A stretch of 11,698 nt of DNA, from assembly GCA_000432015.1 (NCBI GenBank), contig HF985537.1, positions 1 to 11,698 on the forward strand, given 5' to 3'. Below the pieces are notes generated by a model. It was not told the origin of the DNA. It did not search any database and worked only from the letters and a program-made list of their open reading frames with translations. Positions 5,950-11,698 of this stretch are shown here, piece after piece. The translations under genes and the position numbers were made by a program. The stretch comes from Clostridium sp. CAG:1024. GTDB taxonomy: Bacteria; Bacillota; Clostridia; Christensenellales; CAG-138. The first letter of the stretch is position 1; each line of letters starts with the position of its first letter.

Positions 5950-5977
5950 ATGAAAAAACGGCGATCTCTGCTATAAT
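5950..5977 (+). promoter_or_regulatory. Predicted promoter of trkA-trkH
   Basis: A perfect TATAAT sits at 5972-5977 with ATGAAA (four matches to TTGACA) at 5950-5955, spacing 16. Transcription would start near 5984, leaving a leader of about 60 nt. The ribosome site AAGGAG is at 6027-6032, 12 nt before the trkA ATG. Confidence 0.65.
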
Positions 5978-6044
5978 ATTGCAACACAAGATGGGTGCGT
6001 GTGCAACCCCACATTTGTAACGAACGAAGGAGAACGAGACAAGT

Positions 6045-7406
6045 ATGCGGATCGTCATCGTAGGACTGGGCAAAGTGGGAAAATCTCTTGCGGAACAGCT
6101 TGCCGCCGAACATCATGATGTGATCGTGATCGACAAAAACGCGGAGCTCGTTTCGCGGATCGTCGATGTGTACGACGTGATGGGCGTTTGCGGCAACGGC
6201 GCAAGCTACGACATGCAGGCGGAGGCGGATGTTGATGAAGCGGATCTGCTGATCGCTACGACATCGAGCGACGAGGTGAATATCGTTGCCTGCCTGGTCG
6301 CCAAAAAGCTCGGCGTACAGCATACGATCGCCCGCATTCGCAATCCGGAGTATGAAAAACAGCTGCGTTTCATGCGCTCAGAGCTGGGACTGTCGCTCGT
6401 GATCAACCCGGAGAAAGCGGTCGCCCGCGAGATCTCGCGTGTTTTGCGTTTTCCGAATGCGCTGAAGGTCGAATCCTTTTCCAAACGCCGCATAGAACTT
6501 GTCAAGTACAAGATCGGCGAGAAAAACCCGCTCACGGGGATGCAGCTTTCCTCGCTGTACGGAAGCATGCGCGTCAAAGTGCTGGTCTGCGCCGTGGCAA
6601 GAGGCCGGCAGACGATCATTCCGACCGGCGATTTCGTGTTTGAAGAAGGGGATAGGGTGTTCCTTACGGCCTCTCCCAAGGAACTGGAAAACTTTTTCCG
6701 GCATCTTGGCCTGTTCAAGGCCAAAGCATCGAGCGTGATGATCGTCGGCGCAAGCAAAATGAGCTATTATCTGGCCGCGGAGCTCACAGAAATGGGAATG
6801 CGCCTGAAGATCATCGATATCAACGAGGAACGGTGTCAGGAGATGAGCGAACGGCTTCCCAAGGCGCTCATGATCGTCGGCGACGGTACGGACAGCGATC
6901 TGCTGAACGAAGAAGGAATCGATGAGATGGACGCCTTTGTCGCGCTCACCGGTCTGGACGAGACGAACATCATGCTTTCCATGTACGCGAACAGGCAAAA
7001 CGTCGGCAAGGTCGTTGCAAAGATCAACCGGCAGTCCTTTGCGGACTTTGTCGCCTCCGAGGGGATGGTCGATACGGTGGTATCCGCGGGGACGGTCACA
7101 GCGGAGATGATCCTTCAGTATATTCGCGCCATGCAGAACGTGCAGGGCTCGAAGATCAAAACGCTGCACCGCATCGTAGAAGGACGCGTGGAAGCGCTCG
7201 AATTCGGCGTGCCGGAGAACCTTGCCTTTCTCGGGAAGCCGTTTCGCGAACTGCGCCTGCGGGACAATCTTTTGATCGCGGGGATCGTCCGCCAGAACGG
7301 GAAGATCGTCATTCCGGGCGGCAGCGACGCGCTTCAGGCGGGCGACGACGTCATCGTGGTGACGACGGATACATCGCTGCGGGATCTCAATGATATTATG
7401 AAATAA
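6045..7406 (+). CDS. trkA: TrkA, cytoplasmic regulatory subunit of Trk potassium uptake
   Basis: At 453 residues this is the size of a double-RCK TrkA, not the single-domain KtrA. Domain 1 opens MRIVIVGLGKVGKSLAEQL with the Rossmann GxGxxG (7-12) and an acidic residue D30 ending strand 2 (VIVIDKN), typical of NAD(H) binding. An RCK-C/TrkA-C region follows (about 135-220). The second Rossmann unit starts SSVMIVGASKMSYYLAAELT at about 226. Its Gly motif is weaker (GASKMS), though GDGTDSDLL is kept. A second RCK-C ends the protein. TrkA assembles as a ring under the TrkH channel and gates it in response to nucleotides. The ATG has AAGGAG 12 nt upstream. trkH begins 14 nt after its stop, so the two form an operon. 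Confidence 0.96.
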   Translation: MRIVIVGLGKVGKSLAEQLAAEHHDVIVIDKNAELVSRIVDVYDVMGVCGNGASYDMQAEADVDEADLLIATTSSDEVNIVACLVAKKLGVQHTIARIRNPEYEKQLRFMRSELGLSLVINPEKAVAREISRVLRFPNALKVESFSKRRIELVKYKIGEKNPLTGMQLSSLYGSMRVKVLVCAVARGRQTIIPTGDFVFEEGDRVFLTASPKELENFFRHLGLFKAKASSVMIVGASKMSYYLAAELTEMGMRLKIIDINEERCQEMSERLPKALMIVGDGTDSDLLNEEGIDEMDAFVALTGLDETNIMLSMYANRQNVGKVVAKINRQSFADFVASEGMVDTVVSAGTVTAEMILQYIRAMQNVQGSKIKTLHRIVEGRVEALEFGVPENLAFLGKPFRELRLRDNLLIAGIVRQNGKIVIPGGSDALQAGDDVIVVTTDTSLRDLNDIMK

Positions 7407-7420
7407 GGGCGGCGCGAGAC

Positions 7421-8881
7421 ATGAACTATCGAATGATCGGCTTTGTGCTCGGACGTATCCTGCTGGTAGAGGCGGGGCTCATGGCGGCGCCGCTTATCGT
7501 AACGCTGCTTTACGGAGAAAGCGCGGTCGCAGCCTTCTTGATCCCGATCGGGCTGCTGCTCGTTTTGGGGCTGGCGCTCGGCCTGCGTGTGCCGAAGGAC
7601 ACCACGATCTACGCCAGAGAGGGACTTGCCGTCGTGGCGCTCTCATGGGTGACCATGTCTCTGTTCGGCGCGCTGCCGTTTTGTCTGTCACAGGCCATCC
7701 CGAGCTACATTGACAGCTTTTTTGAAACAGTGTCCGGCTTTACGACGACGGGCGCAAGCATCCTCAGCGAAGTGGAGTCCATGGAGCACGGATTGCTGTT
7801 CTGGCGCAGCTTTACGCATTGGGTCGGCGGTATGGGCGTGCTTGTATTCGTGATGGCTGTGCTTCCCATGGCGGACGGCCGCGGGATGCACCTGATGCGT
7901 GCGGAGGTGCCGGGACCGTCGGTCGGCAAGCTGTCAAGCAAGCTGAGCGACACGGCAAAAACACTGTACGCCATGTATCTTGTTCTGACTGCGCTCGAAG
8001 TGGTATTCCTGATCGCCGGCGGTATGCCGTTGTTTGATGCGCTCGTGAATGCGTTCGGAACTGCCGGAACGGGCGGATTCAGCCATTTGAACCGCAGCAT
8101 CGGGCAGTACGGCAATCCCTATTACGAGATCGTGATCGGCATTTTCCTGCTTCTGTTCGGCATCAACTTCAATCTGTATTATTTTCTCCTGATGCGCAGA
8201 TTCCGCGAAGTGTTCCGCTCCGAGGAACTGCTGACCTATCTGTCGATCGTCGCGCTCGCAACGGTTGGGATCGCGTTCAATATTCGATCGATCTGTGCGT
8301 CGCTGCCGGAAGCGTTTCGTCAATCCTTTTTCCAAGTCGCTACGATCATCACGACTGCAGGCTTTTCCTCTGCAGACTTTGACCTGTGGCCATCCTTTTC
8401 AAAAACGGTTTTGGTCATGTTGATGTTCTTTGGCGCATGCGCGGGATCTACGGCGGGCGGCATCAAGATCGCGCGCATCGTGATCCTGTTCAAGTCCGCT
8501 GCGCGAGACGTCCAGCGCATGATCCACCCGCATGCGGTAGCAACGGTTCGATTTGAGGGAAAAACGCTTGACGACAAGACCATACGCGACACCCACCTCT
8601 ATCTCTCGGCCTATCTTATGCTGTTCGTGCTGTCCGTGCTTCTGATATCGCTCGAAGGGAATGACCTTGTAACGAGTTTTACCTCTGTGGCAGCCTGTTT
8701 GAATAACATCGGACCGGGACTCGGGAAGGTCGGACCGATGGGCAATTTCGGCTTCTATTCCGTTCCAGCAAAGCTGCTGCTCAGTTTTGACATGCTTGCG
8801 GGAAGACTGGACATTTTCCCGATGCTCGTACTGTGTGCGCCGGCCGTCTGGCTGAAGAAACTGCGCAGAGAGGCTCGGTAA
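7421..8881 (+). CDS. trkH: TrkH, potassium-translocating membrane subunit
   Basis: This is a 486-residue polytopic membrane protein of the TrkH/KtrB/HKT superfamily. The four pore loops are recognisable by their filter segments: SGFTTTGAS (about 105-113), GTAGTGGFS (213-221), ITTAGFSS (310-317) and NNIGPG (429-434 region). Each carries the conserved filter glycine. The helix between repeats 3 and 4 has the small-residue run FFGACAGSTAGGIKI, the intramembrane gating loop region of TrkH. The C-terminus WLKKLRREAR is basic, as expected for a cytoplasmic end. It works with TrkA encoded immediately upstream. A weak AAGGG ribosome site overlaps the trkA stop, consistent with coupling. Nothing is missing compared with the usual length. 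Confidence 0.96.
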   Translation: MNYRMIGFVLGRILLVEAGLMAAPLIVTLLYGESAVAAFLIPIGLLLVLGLALGLRVPKDTTIYAREGLAVVALSWVTMSLFGALPFCLSQAIPSYIDSFFETVSGFTTTGASILSEVESMEHGLLFWRSFTHWVGGMGVLVFVMAVLPMADGRGMHLMRAEVPGPSVGKLSSKLSDTAKTLYAMYLVLTALEVVFLIAGGMPLFDALVNAFGTAGTGGFSHLNRSIGQYGNPYYEIVIGIFLLLFGINFNLYYFLLMRRFREVFRSEELLTYLSIVALATVGIAFNIRSICASLPEAFRQSFFQVATIITTAGFSSADFDLWPSFSKTVLVMLMFFGACAGSTAGGIKIARIVILFKSAARDVQRMIHPHAVATVRFEGKTLDDKTIRDTHLYLSAYLMLFVLSVLLISLEGNDLVTSFTSVAACLNNIGPGLGKVGPMGNFGFYSVPAKLLLSFDMLAGRLDIFPMLVLCAPAVWLKKLRREAR

Positions 8882-8956
8882 GATACAGCCACGGCGATAG
8901 AACGAAAGCCGGCATTGGCTGATCGCAAAAGACCGCACATACCGTAGAACACAAAG

Positions 8957-8988
8957 ACAGCCACGGCAGGGTGACCCGCTGTGGCTGT
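8957..8988. terminator. Bidirectional terminator between trkH and the DUF937 gene
   Basis: ACAGCCACGGC (8957-8967) pairs with GCTGTGGCTGT (8978-8988), with one G-T pair, and the stem continues as GGG/CCC around TGA after a bulged A. It lies 75 nt after trkH and 22 nt after the convergent DUF937 gene. T-rich flanks are moderate on both sides. A second copy of the left arm, ACAGCCACGGC, is at 8885-8895. Confidence 0.75.
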
Positions 8989-9010
8989 TGGTCGGTTTAC
9001 ACAGAGCTTT

Positions 9011-9745
9011 TTATTTCAGCAGATTTCCGAGGATGCCGCCGATTAGTTCCGCAGCGGCGTCTTTTTTGTCCTCTTTCTCGTCCTTACCGTCATCGCCGCC
9101 GAGCAGTGCGCCGACAAGCCCCGTGCCGTTGCCGGAGGAAGAGCCGGAACCACCGCCCAAGATCGCGCCGAGCAGAGAACCGGTCAGCTCCGTGCCGGAG
9201 GAGGCGCTTTCTGAGGAGGAATCGCCGAGCAGGGTGTTCAGCAGCACGCCGCCGAGACCGGAACCGCTGTCTGCGCTGCTGCCGGAACCGCCGAGCAGGA
9301 GACTCAGCAGTGACGTGATGCCGGAAGCGTTTTCATTGTCGTTCGTCTTGCCGAGAAGCGACAGCAGAAGCGGCGACGCAAGCGCAAGGATCGTGCCGGT
9401 CTTGCTCTTGGAAACGCCGGTTTTCTTTGCGACAGCTTTCTGGATCTCGTCGTTTTCGCCGCCGAGAACGTGCGCAAGGATCTTCTTGCCGTCCTCTGCG
9501 TCCGCCTTTTGAAAGAAAGCGGCAATGTCGCTCGTATCGTCCGCGGCATGGTCGCTGATCGCCTTGGTCAGCGAAGCCTCGCCGGATTTTGTTCCTGCAT
9601 TGTTCTGCATACCCTGCAGCAGCACCGGGACTGCGGCGGTCAGAACGCTTTTGACCTCGCTCTTGCTTGCGCCGCTGGCCTTTCCGAGTTCGCTCAGGGT
9701 ATCCGCGCTGATAATCTGCGACAACAGCTCTGCCGTATTGCTCAT
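9011..9745 (-). CDS. DUF937 family protein with Leu/Gly-rich repeated C-terminus
   Basis: The product has 244 residues. Residues 1-132 match the helical DUF937 (YidB-like) pattern: MSNTAELLSQIISADTLSEL, then GASKSEVKSVLTAAVPVLLQ, a second similar helical unit with KKTGVSKSKTGTILALASPL, and LLLSLLGK. The rest is low complexity. Five short hydrophobic segments (about 143-152, 163-174, 187-199, 209-217, 234-243), such as GLGGVLLNTLLG and LTGSLLGAILGG, are joined by Gly/Ser/Asp linkers, and a charged DGKDEKEDKKD stretch precedes the last. The molecular function of the family is unknown. No signal peptide is seen. The frame extends to 9865, but the ATG at 9743-9745 has GGGAGG ten bases upstream and fits the family start. 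It converges on trkH and is divergent from the ABC exporter. Confidence 0.9.
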   Translation of the reverse strand: MSNTAELLSQIISADTLSELGKASGASKSEVKSVLTAAVPVLLQGMQNNAGTKSGEASLTKAISDHAADDTSDIAAFFQKADAEDGKKILAHVLGGENDEIQKAVAKKTGVSKSKTGTILALASPLLLSLLGKTNDNENASGITSLLSLLLGGSGSSADSGSGLGGVLLNTLLGDSSSESASSGTELTGSLLGAILGGGSGSSSGNGTGLVGALLGGDDGKDEKEDKKDAAAELIGGILGNLLK

Positions 9746-9785
9746 ATTCCAAATTCCTCCCTGAATAACAAGATGATCTGCATTC

Positions 9786-9817
9786 AATATATAATCATAC
9801 GCGTCTGAAAAAGTCAA
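9786..9817 (-). promoter_or_regulatory. Predicted promoter of the DUF937 gene
   Basis: On the minus strand TTGACT (9817-9812, five of six to the -35 consensus) precedes an AT-rich TTATATATT block. TATATA is at spacing 18 and the better TATATT at spacing 20. The exact -10 is ambiguous. The start codon lies about 40 nt downstream. Confidence 0.5.
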
Positions 9818-9895
9818 GGAATTCGCCCGCATGGCCATATGTTTCGGAAACGCAGCGGGAAGCATTCCGAGGTACTACCAAAGAAGCCGGTTTTG

Positions 9896-9904
9896 TGCTA
9901 TGAT
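9896..9904 (+). promoter_or_regulatory. Extended -10 promoter of the ABC exporter gene
   Basis: TGCTATGAT is a TGn extension plus TATGAT (one mismatch). There is no recognisable -35 at 17 nt. Transcription would start near 9911. That leaves no room for a ribosome site before the GTG at 9921, which favours the TTG at 9942 behind AAAGGA (9924-9929). Confidence 0.45.
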
Positions 9905-9941
9905 AATATGTATTTTTTAAGTGAAAGGACGCAAAGCACCG

Positions 9942-11698
9942 TTGAAATCCCCGAACTGGAAGCGCATGGCGCAGTATCTTCACGGCTATCGCCGCGAGGC
10001 CGTGATCGCGCCATTGTTTAAAATGCTGGAAGCGTTGTTCGATCTGTTCGTACCGATCGTCATGGCGGATATCATCAATCATGGCGTTGCGAACGGCGAT
10101 TCCCGCTATATTCTTTCTCGCTGCGGACTGCTTGTCCTCCTGGGGGCGATCGGATTCGGCTTTTCGATCGTTGCGCAGTATTTTGCGGCAAAGGCGGCGG
10201 TGGGCTATGCTGCGGGGCTGCGGCACGCGCTGTTTTCCCATATCGGATCGCTTTCCTATTCTTCGCTCGATACCCTCGGCGTCAGCACGCTGATCACACG
10301 CATGACGAGCGATGTCAACCAGGTGCAGAGCGGACTGAACCTGTTTCTGCGGCTGTTTCTGCGCAGTCCGTTCATCGTGTTCGGCAGCCTTGTCATGGCC
10401 TGCACGATCGACGGCCGCGCCGCGCTGATCTTTGCGCTTGTGATCCCGCTGCTTGCGGTCGTAGTATTCGGGGTCATCCTCTCGACAATGCCGCGGTACC
10501 AGAAGGTGCAGTCGCGCCTTGACCGCGTGCTTTCGCTCACGAGAGAAAATCTTGCGGGCGTTCGCGTCGTACGCGCGTTCCACAAAGAGGCGGAGGAAAC
10601 GACGCGCTTTGAGGAGGCGAACGGCGCGCTCACAAAGCTTCAGCTCCGAGTCGGACGGCTGTCTGCGCTCATGAACCCGCTCACCTATGTGATCATCAAT
10701 CTTGCAGTGGTCGCCGTTCTCCGCACGGGCGCCGTGCGCATCGAAGCCGGAAGCCTTCTGCCGGGCGACGTGATCGCGCTCATCAACTACCTGAGCCAGA
10801 TGCTCGTCGAACTTGTCAAGCTCGCAAACCTCATCATTCAGGTGACGAGGGCGCTTGCGTCGGCAAAGCGCGTGAATGCGGTCCTTGAAACGCCCGCGGG
10901 CATGGAGTTCCCCGCAAGCGCGTCGGCGACGCCGAATACAGACGGATTTGCCGTGCGGTTCTCGCACGTCGGATTGCAATACGCGGGCGCGGGCGCGGAG
11001 AGCCTTTCCGACATCACCTTTGCGGTTCGTGCGGGCGAGACCGTCGGTGTGATCGGCGGTACCGGCAGCCGAAAAACGAGCCACCGGCAGCGGAAAAACG
11101 AGCCTTGTCAACCTCATCCCGCGATTCTACGACGCAACGAGCGGCACGGTCGAGGTGTTCGGCGTACCTGTCAAAGACCATCCCGCAGGCGATTTGCGTG
11201 CGCGCATCGGAATCGTACCGCAGCGCGCGCAGCTTTTTTCCGGCACGATCCGGTCCAATCTGCTCTACGGCAATCCGGACGCGGACGATGCGGCGCTGTG
11301 GGAAGCGCTGCAGGTGGCGCAGGCGGCAGAGTTTGTGAAAGCAAAACCTATGCAGCTCGACGAGCCGGTCGAACAGGGCGGACGCAATTTGTCGGGCGGA
11401 CAACGACAGCGCTTGACCATTGCACGCGCGCTTGTGCGCAAACCGGAGATCCTGATCCTCGACGACAGCGCGAGCGCGCTCGACTACGCAACGGATGCCG
11501 CGCTTCGGCAGGCAATACGGCGGCTTCCCGGCGGCGTCACGGTATTTCTTGTGAGCCAGCGCGCAGCGAGCCTTCAAAACGCCGATCAGATCCTTGTGCT
11601 GGATGACGGCGAGCTTGTCGGCGCAGGTACGCATGATACGCTTTTGCAAAGCTGCGCCGTCTATCGCGAGATCTACGAAAGTCAGTTCCGGAAAGGGG
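9942..11698 (+). pseudogene. ABC exporter half (membrane + ATPase), frameshifted in Walker A; runs off the window
   Basis: The N-terminal 300 residues form the six-helix type IV exporter membrane domain (MsbA/Sav1866-like), including STLITRMTSDVNQVQSGLNL and ENLAGVRVVRAFHKEAEE. The ATPase domain begins FAVRFSHVGLQYAG. At 11061-11104 a 22-bp tandem duplication shifts the frame inside Walker A (GGTGS then RKTSHRQ instead of GKTSLVN). Reading on in the other frame from 11083 restores a full domain: TGSGKTSLVNLIPRFYD, the Q-loop IVPQRAQLFSGTI, the signature NLSGGQRQR (near 11389), Walker B ILILDDSASALD (D-D at 11461-11466) and LVSQRAASL, with Gln at 11557-11559 where the switch His is expected. 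These two substitutions mark the non-catalytic site of heterodimeric exporters. No stop occurs before the window ends. The start is uncertain: GTG 9921, TTG 9942 (AAAGGA upstream, preferred) or ATG 9966. Without the duplication it would be a normal gene. Sequencing or assembly error remains possible. Confidence 0.88.
11061..11104 (+). repeat. 22-bp tandem duplication in the Walker A codons
   Basis: Two adjacent 22-bp units (11061-11082 and 11083-11104) share ACCGGCAGC, then differ by one base (C at 11070, G at 11092), then share GAAAAACGAGCC. Because 22 is not a multiple of three, the insertion shifts the frame by one base. Only the second unit encodes a canonical T-G-S-G-K-T-S. Confidence 0.97.

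Larger units (their letters stand above)
5697..6044. other. 348-nt divergent intergenic region between the GNAT gene and trkA
   Basis: No gene is supported. It holds an extended -10 promoter on the minus strand for the GNAT unit (see 5833-5841), a 130-nt leader for that transcript, and the plus-strand trkA promoter at 5950-5977. I found no riboswitch-like fold or operator repeat by eye. Confidence 0.6.

Noticed and set aside
6378..7169. 263-codon minus-strand frame inside trkA
   Set aside because: It is fully antisense to a well-supported trkA, and no family features are seen.
9795..11117. 440-codon open frame on the minus strand
   Set aside because: It is antisense to the ABC exporter membrane domain, with Arg/His/Asp-rich low-information sequence. 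The exporter frame has clear helices and motifs.

Overview
The window looks like a chromosomal segment of a moderately GC-rich member of the Clostridia (Bacillota). This is an inference from gene content: tRNA genes with encoded CCA, strong GGAGG-type ribosome sites, a DUF937 protein, a heterodimer-type ABC exporter, a clostridial-style HicAB module and an IS200/IS605 element with tnpA and tnpB. No species can be named from the sequence alone.

Positions 1-155 hold the 3' end of one tRNA (probably Gly), a complete tRNA-Lys(CTT) and a good intrinsic terminator. Positions 160-3525 form a degraded accessory island directly behind tRNA-Lys, with everything on the minus strand. It holds a frame-broken phage tail-fibre-like gene (collagen-like Gly-X-Y stretches), a fragment resembling an LPD29-type domain, a hicA 3' fragment and a hicB 5' fragment. 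It also holds an apparently complete IS200/IS605 element (about 1566-3324) with intact catalytic residues in both TnpA and TnpB. hicA is cut exactly at the right end of this element. hicB is cut at a second, solitary copy of the same right-end hairpin (1165-1202). The TnpB guide RNA, if made, would carry hicA sequence.

Positions 3526-5697 hold an apparent two-gene minus-strand unit: a GNAT acetyltransferase followed by a secreted lipoprotein with an EF-hand-like loop, closed by a 12-bp hairpin. Positions 5698-8881 hold a divergently transcribed plus-strand trkA-trkH operon for potassium uptake, with a clear -10 box. A bidirectional terminator separates trkH from a convergent DUF937 gene, whose C-terminal half repeats short Leu/Gly-rich segments joined by Gly/Ser linkers.

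The window ends in one half of an ABC exporter (9942 to the end). A 22-bp tandem duplication inside the Walker A coding sequence shifts its frame. Repaired in silico, the protein has a non-canonical Walker B (D-D) and a Gln in place of the switch His, so it would be the degenerate-site half of a heterodimeric exporter. Its partner should lie just beyond the window.
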